A DNA stretch of 64,000 nucleotides. Origin: Haliea sp. (GTDB lineage: Bacteria; Pseudomonadota; Gammaproteobacteria; Pseudomonadales; Halieaceae). The stretch is from assembly GCA_002692965.1 (NCBI GenBank), contig NZNC01000005.1:1-64000 (forward strand), given 5' to 3'. The translations under genes and the position numbers were made by a program. The notes under the pieces are model-generated. The model did no database searches and was not told the DNA's origin. It worked only from the letters and a program-made list of their open reading frames with translations. This document shows positions 53,674-61,067 of the stretch, piece by piece (positions within the stretch are counted from its first letter, which is position 1; each line of letters opens with the position of its first letter).

Positions 53674-54272
53674 TGCGAGGCGTTCACGTATTTGCTGCCC
53701 TCTGCCTGGGTTGCCTGCTGAGCGGCTGCAGCCAGTGGCGTTATGACCTGGGGGCACCGCTGCCGGCATTGCCCGAGGGCCAGCCTTTTGCCACCGGCAC
53801 GCCCCTGGCCGAGGTGCTGGCGGTACTCGGCCCGCCGCTGCGCATCACCGCCACGGACCAGGGCTATGCCTTGCTCTGGGAATACTGGCAGGTCCGGGAA
53901 AATACCCTGGGCTTCAGCCTGGGGGCCCTGGGCGTGGACTTCCTCTCGGTGGACCTGGGCGAGGCCCATGCCCGCACGGAGATGGTGATGTTGCAGTTCG
54001 CGGCGGACCACCGCCTGAGCAGTGGCATTCACGAGCGCTGGGACAGCGATGTCGGCGGGGGACGTTCGGTGCAGCCACTGGCGAGCCTGGTCTCGGTGGT
54101 CGATGTCGATGACCTGGTCGGGCGTCTGCCGCAACAGGCCTGGGGACGGCAGAGCCTCGAGCTTGCGCCGGTTACCCTGAATCACCAGAACCGCCCCGAC
54201 CAGGGGCAGGCGGGCATTTCCCAGCGCGGGGTGCCCGCCGGTATCGGCCAGAGGAGTCTGGAAATGGACTGA
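53670..54272 (+). CDS. lipoprotein with BamE-like repeat, partner of the previous gene
   Basis: A 200-residue protein with lipobox CLGCLLSGC. GTPLAEVLAVLGPPLRITAT repeats the E-V-xxx-LGPP motif of its upstream neighbour, followed by GYALLWEYWQVRENTLGFSL and DLGEAHARTEMVMLQFAADH. The C-terminal 70 residues lack homology I recognise. Coupled translation suggests that the two lipoproteins work together; role unknown, probably at the outer membrane. Confidence 0.72.
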   Translation: MMRGVHVFAALCLGCLLSGCSQWRYDLGAPLPALPEGQPFATGTPLAEVLAVLGPPLRITATDQGYALLWEYWQVRENTLGFSLGALGVDFLSVDLGEAHARTEMVMLQFAADHRLSSGIHERWDSDVGGGRSVQPLASLVSVVDVDDLVGRLPQQAWGRQSLELAPVTLNHQNRPDQGQAGISQRGVPAGIGQRSLEMD

Positions 54273-54314
54273 CGCTCCGTGGCCGGCGAATCATAATGAT
54301 AACGAGGACAAGCC

Positions 54315-55964
54315 ATGAGAATGCACACCCTGCCCGAGATGCTGGATCACTGGGCGGATACCTGTCCCGAGCGCATCTGGCTCAGGGACCTGACACCCGA
54401 GGGAGCGACGGAATTTGCCTGGGGGCCCGCCCGCGATGACGTGAGCGCCGTGGCCAGTGCGCTCGAGGGGCGCTTTGGTCACGGTGAGCGCATGGTCATT
54501 CTGTCGCGCAATCGCGCCCACTGGTTTCTCGCCGATCTGGCCATCATTGCGTCGGGCAATGTCTCGGTCGGTCTGTTTACCACGCTGCCGCCCTCGACCG
54601 CGGATTATGTGCTGAATTTCACCGAGGCGCGGGTGGTGTTTGTCGGTGAGGCCAGCAACTGGGAGCGCGTGCGCCATGTCCTGCCGGAGGGCGTCACCCT
54701 GGTCGCACTCCCCGGGGTCGAGCTGGAGGAGCCCCACCTGCGCTGGGCGGACCTTCTGGCCGAGGGGCAGGGCCTGCGGCCCCGGCACCGCCCGCAGCCC
54801 GACGACACCATTTCCCTGGTCTTTACCTCGGGAACCACCGGGCAACCCAAGGGCGTGATCCAGACCCACCACAGCAATCTGGTACCCATCCGCCGTTTTC
54901 GCGAGGCCTTTGGCACCCGCGAGCGCGCCCGTTATTTCTCCTACCTGCCGCTCTCGCACATCGCCGAGCGGCAGATTGTCGAATTCTCGTCGCTGGATGG
55001 TTGCGGCGAGGTGAATTTCAACCAGGGTCTGGACACCCTGGCCAGCGATCTGCCACGCACGCGCCCCCACATGTTCTTCGGCCCGCCCAGGATCTGGGAG
55101 CAGCTGCGCCAGGCCATCACCGGCAAGTTTGGCGGCGACGAGGCGCTGCAGCAGGCACTCGACGCCGACCGGGAAGGTATAGGGCGGCTGGTACTGGAGG
55201 GATTGGGGCTGGATCAGGTGGAATACTGCCTGGTGGCGGCGGCGCCCACCCCCCCGGCGCTGATTCACTGGTGGGATACCCTGGGCCTGACGCTGATGGA
55301 GGGTTTTGGGCAGACCGAGGCCATGGGCGCCTTCGCCAACAGTCACCGCGACCGCCGTGTCGGCTCGGTGGGCAAGCCGATTGGCGATGTCGAGTACCGG
55401 ATATCCCCCGAGGGCGAGTTGCTGGTGCGCATGCACGGCTGTACCCCCGGCTATTACCGCGACCCGGAAAAGACCGCGGAGCTGATTCGCGATGGCTGGC
55501 TGCATACCGGTGACAAGGCCCGCGTGGATGACGAGGGTTTCCTCTACCTCACGGGGCGCATCAAGGATTACTTCAAGACCATCCAGGGCAAGTTCGTGGC
55601 GCCGCCTCCGATCGAGGGGGAGTTTGCCCGCAACCCCTGGACGGAACAGCACTGCCTGCTCGGTCGCGGGCTGTCGAAGACGGTCATGGTGGCGGTGCTG
55701 AATGAGGCCGGCCGCCAGGCATCACCGGAGGTGGTGGATGCCGCTATCCGCGACACGGTTGCGGGGGTGAATTCAGGGCTCGAGACCCATGCGTGCATCG
55801 GTGGGGTCATCCTCAGCGCGGAGACCTGGACGCCGGACAACGAGATCCTGACGCCCACGCTCAAAGTGCGTCGGGAACAGGTGGAGGCGCGCTTTGGCGA
55901 GCTGGCGGAAACCCTCGCGCGGCAGGCGGTAGCGAGCGGGGAGCTGCAGCTGCAACGGGTGTGA
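54315..55964 (+). CDS. long-chain acyl-CoA synthetase (AMP-binding family)
   Basis: A 549-residue adenylate-forming enzyme that would activate fatty acids to acyl-CoA. Phosphate loop VFTSGTTGQPKGVIQTHHSN, YLPLSHIAERQ, EGFGQTEAMGAF, DGWLHTGDKARVDDEGFLYL and GRIKDYFKTIQGKFVAPPPI (long-chain signature, catalytic Lys near its end region). The layout resembles eukaryotic-type FAA1 synthetases. The gene has an AACGAGGA ribosome binding site. Convergent with the MFS gene. Confidence 0.9.
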   Translation: MRMHTLPEMLDHWADTCPERIWLRDLTPEGATEFAWGPARDDVSAVASALEGRFGHGERMVILSRNRAHWFLADLAIIASGNVSVGLFTTLPPSTADYVLNFTEARVVFVGEASNWERVRHVLPEGVTLVALPGVELEEPHLRWADLLAEGQGLRPRHRPQPDDTISLVFTSGTTGQPKGVIQTHHSNLVPIRRFREAFGTRERARYFSYLPLSHIAERQIVEFSSLDGCGEVNFNQGLDTLASDLPRTRPHMFFGPPRIWEQLRQAITGKFGGDEALQQALDADREGIGRLVLEGLGLDQVEYCLVAAAPTPPALIHWWDTLGLTLMEGFGQTEAMGAFANSHRDRRVGSVGKPIGDVEYRISPEGELLVRMHGCTPGYYRDPEKTAELIRDGWLHTGDKARVDDEGFLYLTGRIKDYFKTIQGKFVAPPPIEGEFARNPWTEQHCLLGRGLSKTVMVAVLNEAGRQASPEVVDAAIRDTVAGVNSGLETHACIGGVILSAETWTPDNEILTPTLKVRREQVEARFGELAETLARQAVASGELQLQRV

Positions 55965-55975
55965 GCCCGCCGGCT

Positions 55976-57385
55976 TCAGCTGCCTCTCGGGGGGCTGACG
56001 TCGCTGCCGTCTTCCGCTTCGGGCGTGGGCGACACTGCAAGGTCTGACTCCCGGTGGGCCGGCGCGGGCTCGACGGGCGGTGACGCTTCCTCCGGTGGCG
56101 CCTCGGCGGCGTGCATTTCGTCGGGGTCGGGGCCGCCTTCCGGCATCAGCTCGCAGGTATCCTCCTCCGGGCCGCGGGGGTCCAGGGCAAAGCCGGTGGG
56201 CGCCACTTCCGGCGCTGCCGCGGAGAAGGGGACATGGTCTGCGGCGGCCACCACCTGACTGGCGTCCCGGGTCTGCAGGCCCAGGTAGATGGCAAACAGC
56301 CCGCTGAGCACCGCGGAGGACCAGAACAGGGCGGTGGCGTTGTAGAGGTCCATCAGCTGGCCGAGCAGGACCGGCGCACTGGCCGCCCCCAAGGCGTTCA
56401 GCATCAGTACCGCGGTACCGATCTTGACAAACTCCTCGGTGGAGGAGTTGTCGGCGGCCGTGGCCAGGGACAGGGCGTACATCGGCATGGTGGTGGCACC
56501 GAAGAAGAACACCGCCAGCAGATGTAGCGTGTGGCCCACACTGAGTGCCACCGCCGCCGAGGCAGCGGTCGCGGCCAGGCCCAGCACAAACAACACATAG
56601 CGCCGGTCGACGCGATCGGAGAGCCAGCCTATCGGGTACTGGAACAGCGCCCCACCGGCGATACCCGCCGTAATGAACAGCGTCACGTCACTGACTGCCT
56701 GCCCGTAGCGCTGGGCAAAGACCGCCCCCAGGGACCAGAAACTGCCCACCACCAGGCCCGAGAGGAGGGTGCCTGCGAAGGCCGTGCGCGAGCGGCGGTA
56801 GAGCAGACGGAAGCTGACCCGGGTGGCCGCCACCGGCGCAGGAGCCAGGCGGCTGGTCAGGCCCACCGGGACGATGGCCAGCGCCAGGAAGATCGCCGCC
56901 AGGGTGAAGGGCACGGAGGAGTCGGCCGGGCCGATGTTGATCAGGACCTGCCCGACCGCCATGGAGACCAGGATGATAAAGGTATAGATCGCCAGGACCT
57001 GACCGCGATTGCTGGCGTTGGTCTGATCGTTCAGCCAGCTCTCGATCACCGTGTACAGGCCGCAGATGACCGCACCGGTCAGGAAGCGCAGCAGCATCCA
57101 GGCCGGCCAGGTGTCCAGCATTTCCAGCGCCAGAATGGCACTGATCATGATCGCCGTGAGCACGGCGAAGCTGCGGATGTGGCCGACCTTGGCGATGATG
57201 CGGGGGATGACCAGGCTGCCGCCAACGAAACCCAGGAAGTAACAGGAGGCACTGACACCAATCACGAAATCGGCCATGCCAACGGTGCTGGCCCGCAGGG
57301 GCAACAGGGTCAGCTGCATGCCTTGGCCGATCAGCAACAGCGCGGTGGAGATCAACAGGGAGGTCAGTGTCAGCAGTGCGCGCAT
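55976..57385 (-). CDS. MFS transporter (YcaD-like) with disordered acidic tail
   Basis: A 469-residue carrier; 12 helices occupy the first 390 residues. Landmarks ASCYFLGFVGGSLVIPRIIA, LRFLTGAVICGLYTVIESWL, QYPIGWLSDRVDRRYVLFVL and TMPMYALSLATAADNS fit the YcaD/UMF family of unknown substrate. The last 75 residues (for example PRGPEEDTCELMPEGGPDPD, HAAEAPPEEASPPVEPAPAH) are Pro/Glu-rich and predicted unstructured, an unusual extension. Downstream of folE but separated from it by a terminator. Confidence 0.87.
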   Translation of the reverse strand: MRALLTLTSLLISTALLLIGQGMQLTLLPLRASTVGMADFVIGVSASCYFLGFVGGSLVIPRIIAKVGHIRSFAVLTAIMISAILALEMLDTWPAWMLLRFLTGAVICGLYTVIESWLNDQTNASNRGQVLAIYTFIILVSMAVGQVLINIGPADSSVPFTLAAIFLALAIVPVGLTSRLAPAPVAATRVSFRLLYRRSRTAFAGTLLSGLVVGSFWSLGAVFAQRYGQAVSDVTLFITAGIAGGALFQYPIGWLSDRVDRRYVLFVLGLAATAASAAVALSVGHTLHLLAVFFFGATTMPMYALSLATAADNSSTEEFVKIGTAVLMLNALGAASAPVLLGQLMDLYNATALFWSSAVLSGLFAIYLGLQTRDASQVVAAADHVPFSAAAPEVAPTGFALDPRGPEEDTCELMPEGGPDPDEMHAAEAPPEEASPPVEPAPAHRESDLAVSPTPEAEDGSDVSPPRGS

Positions 57386-57460
57386 GGGCGGAGAGCGGTC
57401 CCGGTAAAAAGTGAATGGAAAGGTTACACACTTCCCGCATCAAGACAAAACAGCGGATGA

Positions 57461-57484
57461 AAAAAAGCCCGGCAGAGCCGGGCG
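57461..57484 (-). terminator. rho-independent terminator after folE
   Basis: On the minus strand GCCCGGC, TCT, GCCGGGC followed by seven T. It lies 26 bases after the folE stop and stops transcription before the MFS gene. Confidence 0.9.
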
Positions 57485-57510
57485 AGGAAGGCCGAGTTCC
57501 CTGAGGGGGG

Positions 57511-58188
57511 TCAGGTGAGGAACTCGGCGCGGGTGCTCGGGTCCTGCTTGAAGGCGCCGCCAAGCGCCGTGGTGCGGGTGCGGGAATTGCTGTCCATCAC
57601 CCCGCGGGATTTCACGCAATAGTGCACGGCGTTGATGCTGACAGCGACGTCGTCGGTACCCAGCAGCGCCTGCAGGGCCACCAGGACCTGCTGGGTGAGC
57701 CGTTCCTGCACCTGCGGGCGCTGGGCAAAGAAGCGCACGATGCGGTTGATCTTGGACAGGCCGATGATCTTGTCCCGGGGGATGTAGGCGACTTTCGCGG
57801 TGCCGTCGATCGTGACGAAGTGGTGTTCGCAGGTGCTGACGAGATCGATGTCGTCGATCTGTACCATCTCCTCCACCTGCATCTTGTTGTCGATGACTGA
57901 AATCTTGGGAAAATGGCGGTAGTCGAGGCCGGAGAAAATCTCGTCGACGTACATCTTGGCAATACGGTGCGGCGTCTCCTGCAGGCTGTCGTCGTTCAGA
58001 TCGAGGCCCAGGGTGCGGGTGACATCGGTAAAGGCGGCGACCAGGCGGCGATATTTCTCGTCGCGGCTGAGCCCGTTGTGCACCATGGGCGTTTCCAGCC
58101 CCTTTTCCAGCAGCGCGCGCCGGACCAGGGCCGCCTCCGCGCTCAGGTTCTCGGTGAATTCCAGGGGATTGGCGAGCGCTGTTTCCAT
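57511..58188 (-). CDS. folE: GTP cyclohydrolase I
   Basis: A 225-residue enzyme opening the GTP ring to dihydroneopterin triphosphate, the first step of folate/tetrahydropterin synthesis. Zinc ligands in STCEHHF and HYCVKSRG, and [48 protein letters not shown] and [15 protein letters not shown] match the family. GGAGG lies before the ATG at 58188. Confidence 0.96.
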   Translation of the reverse strand: METALANPLEFTENLSAEAALVRRALLEKGLETPMVHNGLSRDEKYRRLVAAFTDVTRTLGLDLNDDSLQETPHRIAKMYVDEIFSGLDYRHFPKISVIDNKMQVEEMVQIDDIDLVSTCEHHFVTIDGTAKVAYIPRDKIIGLSKINRIVRFFAQRPQVQERLTQQVLVALQALLGTDDVAVSINAVHYCVKSRGVMDSNSRTRTTALGGAFKQDPSTRAEFLT

Positions 58189-58390
58189 GTTGGCCTCCGT
58201 CAGTTTCAAACGGTATACGCCCCGCTGCCTGCAAGCAGATGCCTGTGGCATGGACAGAGTTGCCGGCAATCATGGGCAAAATCTGGACAGTCGTCGCGAC
58301 AGGCCCTGCGAGGCGGTCCGGCCGCCGAGTGTGGTAAGCTCGGGGGAACCGCCGTCCCGCGGTCTCTTCGTCGTGCAATGGAGTAGCGCT

Positions 58391-59017
58391 ATGTTGCGTT
58401 CCTGGTTGAGCCGGGCGCGAGTCCTGCCGGTTATTGCGCCCCTGGACACTCCGTCCACCGTCGCCCTTTGCCGCACGCTGGTGGAAGCGGGCATGACGGC
58501 GGTGGAAATCACCCTGCGGCATCCCGACGCGCTCGCGGCGCTGGCGGCGGTGCGCGAGGACCAGCCCCAGTTGTGCATCGCCGCGGGTACCGTGTTGGAC
58601 CCGGATCAGGCGCGGGCAGCGGTCGACGCTGGCGCTTCCTTCCTGGTCTCGCCCGGGCTGACGGACCCGCTGCTGGCGGTGGCGCCGGATCTGGGTGTCC
58701 CCCTGCTCCCCGGGGTCGCGACGGCCTCGGAGGTCATGCGCGGGCTGGATGCCGGGCTCGACAGTTTCAAGCTGTTTCCGGCCACGGCGGTGGGTGGGGT
58801 GTCCCTGCTGAAGGCCCTGGCAGGCCCCTTTCCCGACGTGGTTTTTTGCCCTACCGGCGGCCTGGCCCCGGACAATTTCCGCAGTTTTCTTGCCCTGCCC
58901 AACGTCCCCTGTTGCGGCGGCTCCTGGATGGTATCCCGTACCCTGATTGAAGGCGGGAATTGGGACAGGATACGCGCCCTCGCCGCGGAGGCCGTGGCAG
59001 AGCCCGCGATGGCGTAA
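58391..59017 (+). CDS. eda: KDPG/KHG aldolase
   Basis: A 208-residue class I aldolase splitting 2-keto-3-deoxy-6-phosphogluconate into pyruvate and glyceraldehyde-3-phosphate, the last step of the Entner-Doudoroff route. The active-site Glu is in AVEITLRHPDA, the Schiff-base Lys in DSFKLFPATAVGG, plus CIAAGTVLDP and VFCPTGGLAPDNF. Head of a run with two GAPDH-like genes and ppc. The other Entner-Doudoroff genes (edd, zwf) are not within the window. Confidence 0.95.
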   Translation: MLRSWLSRARVLPVIAPLDTPSTVALCRTLVEAGMTAVEITLRHPDALAALAAVREDQPQLCIAAGTVLDPDQARAAVDAGASFLVSPGLTDPLLAVAPDLGVPLLPGVATASEVMRGLDAGLDSFKLFPATAVGGVSLLKALAGPFPDVVFCPTGGLAPDNFRSFLALPNVPCCGGSWMVSRTLIEGGNWDRIRALAAEAVAEPAMA

Positions 59018-59046
59018 GACGATTTTCAACCCGAACAGGAGAGGCC

Positions 59047-60069
59047 ATGTCTGAACAGAGAGCATTGCGTATCGGCATCATGGGCTTCGGCCAGACCGGT
59101 CGCCAGATCTACGATCTCGCCACCCGCTGCGGCGATGTCGAGGTGGTTGCCATTGCGGACATCGGCCAGCCGGAGATTCTGCACTATCTCCTGCGCTCGG
59201 AGGTCGATCAGCCCGAGCGTCACCAGCTGGAGGGCAACTTCCTGGTCAATGAGCGCTTCCGGGCCCGTCTCATGCGCATCGACCAGCCTGCCGAGATGCC
59301 CTGGGATGTCTTCGGTGTCGACGCGGTCATCGATTCCACCGGCAAGTTCCGCGAGCGTCGCTTCATGCAGGACCACCTCGACAACGGCGCTCCCCGGGTT
59401 TTCCTGCGCACCCTGCCGGCGGATCACATTGACCGGATTGTCATGCCCGCCATCAATGGGCATCTCGCACGCCCGGAGGACCGGATGATCTCGGCCGGCT
59501 CCGCCACCACCACGGCGCTGTGCCTGCTCCTGCACATCCTCGGCAAGGCTTTTCCGGTGGTCTGCGCCAACATGACCACGGTGCACGCCTACACCTCGGA
59601 CCAGGTCCTGCAGGACTACGCCGGCAGCGATTTCCGGCGCAGCCGTTCGGCGGCGGAGAACATCATCCCGAATACCCACGAGGCCGCCCGCTGGCTGGGC
59701 CAGGTGCTGCCTGACTTCGACGGCAAGGTGCTGACCTCCGCCCTCAATGTCCCCATTCACGAGGGCTGCCTGATGGATCTCAGCCTGGTGATGGAAGACA
59801 GCAGCGTCACCGCCGAGATGGTCAACCAGGCGATGCGCCAGGCGGCCCCCGACTACCCGGGCGTGGTCGCGGTGGTGGAGGACCCGATCGTGTCGTCGGA
59901 CATTATCGGCAACGCGCATTCGGTGGTGTTTGATGCGGTGGGCACGATCAAGGCCGGCGATACGCTGATCAAGACCCTGAGCTGGTACGAGAATCTCGGG
60001 CACGCGGCGCGCCTGCTGGATGTGGTGCGCCTCTACGGGGCCCTGGACGCAAAGGGGGAGACAGCATGA
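59047..60069 (+). CDS. GAPDH-family paralogue lacking the catalytic cysteine
   Basis: A 340-residue protein aligning along its entire length with glyceraldehyde-3-phosphate dehydrogenase: GIMGFGQTGRQIYDLATRCG, DAVIDSTGKFRERRFM, TTVHAYTSDQVLQDY, NIIPNTHEAARWLGQVLPDF, VEDPIVSSDIIGNAHSVVFD and LSWYENLGHAARLLDVV. Where GAPDH has S-N-A-S-C-T-T-N-C, this protein has SAGSATTTAL: the nucleophile Cys is Ala at residue 153. The His of TVHAYT remains. Without the cysteine, oxidative phosphorylation of the aldehyde cannot occur; it could be regulatory, structural or have another activity. Start at 59047 behind AGGAGAGG; its stop overlaps the start of the functional gap gene. Confidence 0.88.
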   Translation: MSEQRALRIGIMGFGQTGRQIYDLATRCGDVEVVAIADIGQPEILHYLLRSEVDQPERHQLEGNFLVNERFRARLMRIDQPAEMPWDVFGVDAVIDSTGKFRERRFMQDHLDNGAPRVFLRTLPADHIDRIVMPAINGHLARPEDRMISAGSATTTALCLLLHILGKAFPVVCANMTTVHAYTSDQVLQDYAGSDFRRSRSAAENIIPNTHEAARWLGQVLPDFDGKVLTSALNVPIHEGCLMDLSLVMEDSSVTAEMVNQAMRQAAPDYPGVVAVVEDPIVSSDIIGNAHSVVFDAVGTIKAGDTLIKTLSWYENLGHAARLLDVVRLYGALDAKGETA

Positions 60070-61067
60070 TGCGCGTGGCTATCAACGGTTTCGGACGAAT
60101 CGGGCGCTCGGTGTTCCGTATTCTCGACGAGTGCCCGGACATCGAGGTGGTGGCGATCAACGACCTGTTCGACAACGCCGCCCTGCGCTACCTGCTGAAT
60201 TACGACACGGTAATGGGGCCCTTTGGCAAGTCGCTGGCGCTGGAAGGGGACGAGTTTGTCACCCCCAACGGCCGCACGCGCCTGCTCAATGAGCGCGATC
60301 CGGCCAGCCTGCCCTGGGAGGCCCTGGGCATCGATGCGGTGGTTGAGGCCACCGGTGCCTTCCGCAAGCGGGCGCAGCTGGAGCCGCACCTGGCGGCGGG
60401 AGCCGGTCGGGTGGTGCTGACCGTGCCCGCCTCGGATGCGATCGATTACACGGTTGTGCTCGGGGTCAACGACGACGGCCTGCTGCCGGAGCACCGGATC
60501 ATTTCCAATGCCAGCTGCACCACCAACTGCCTGGCGCCCATGGTGAGCGTGCTGGACGAGGCCTTCGGCATCGAGGAGGGCGTCATCAATACGGTTCACG
60601 CCTACACCAACGATCAGCGTCTGGCGGACGTGCCCCACTCCGACTGGCGCCGCAGCCGGGCCGCGGCGGAGAACATCATTCCCACCTCGACCGGGGCGGC
60701 CAAGGCGGTCGGCGCCGTGTTGCCGCGCCTGAAGGGGCGCCTGCACGGCATTGCGGCCCGGGTGCCGGTGCCCGACGGGTCGGTTGTCGACCTGTTTGCC
60801 AGGCTGAGCCGCGAGGTCGGGGTGAACGAGGTGCACGCGGCGGTGCGCGAGGCGGCGGGCTCACCCCGGCTGCAGGGCATTCTGCAGTATCGGGACGACC
60901 CGATCGTCTCCTCGGATATCATCGGCAACCCGCATTCCTCGGTCTACGACGCCGGCTTTACCGCAGTGACCGGAGGACGTTACCTGCGCGTGCTGAACTG
61001 GTATGACACCGAGTGGGGCTATTCCTGCCGGGTGGTCGACTTGTTGCGGAGGTTGTCCCAGTGGTAA
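60066..61067 (+). CDS. gap: glyceraldehyde-3-phosphate dehydrogenase, type I
   Basis: A 333-residue enzyme with VAINGFGRIGRSVFRILDEC, catalytic Cys151 in SNASCTTNCLAP, His in TVHAYTNDQRLADVPHSDWR, NIIPTSTGAAKAVGAVLP, LHGIAARVPVPDGSVVDL, and VLNWYDTEWGYSCRVVDL. It turns glyceraldehyde-3-phosphate into 1,3-bisphosphoglycerate, taking up the product of eda. Sequence supports gap rather than erythrose-4-phosphate dehydrogenase. ATGA-type overlap with the upstream paralogue and a seven-base overlap with ppc point to one transcript. Confidence 0.94.
   Translation: MMRVAINGFGRIGRSVFRILDECPDIEVVAINDLFDNAALRYLLNYDTVMGPFGKSLALEGDEFVTPNGRTRLLNERDPASLPWEALGIDAVVEATGAFRKRAQLEPHLAAGAGRVVLTVPASDAIDYTVVLGVNDDGLLPEHRIISNASCTTNCLAPMVSVLDEAFGIEEGVINTVHAYTNDQRLADVPHSDWRRSRAAAENIIPTSTGAAKAVGAVLPRLKGRLHGIAARVPVPDGSVVDLFARLSREVGVNEVHAAVREAAGSPRLQGILQYRDDPIVSSDIIGNPHSSVYDAGFTAVTGGRYLRVLNWYDTEWGYSCRVVDLLRRLSQW

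Noticed and set aside
54283-54303. AT-rich ATCATAATGATAAC before the acyl-CoA synthetase gene as a Fur box
   Set aside because: Only one half resembles the GATAATGATAATCATTATC pattern and the gene is not iron-related.
60066-61067. Second GAPDH as erythrose-4-phosphate dehydrogenase (epd)
   Set aside because: The HAYTNDQ and NIIPTSTGAA segments follow gap, not epd, sequences.
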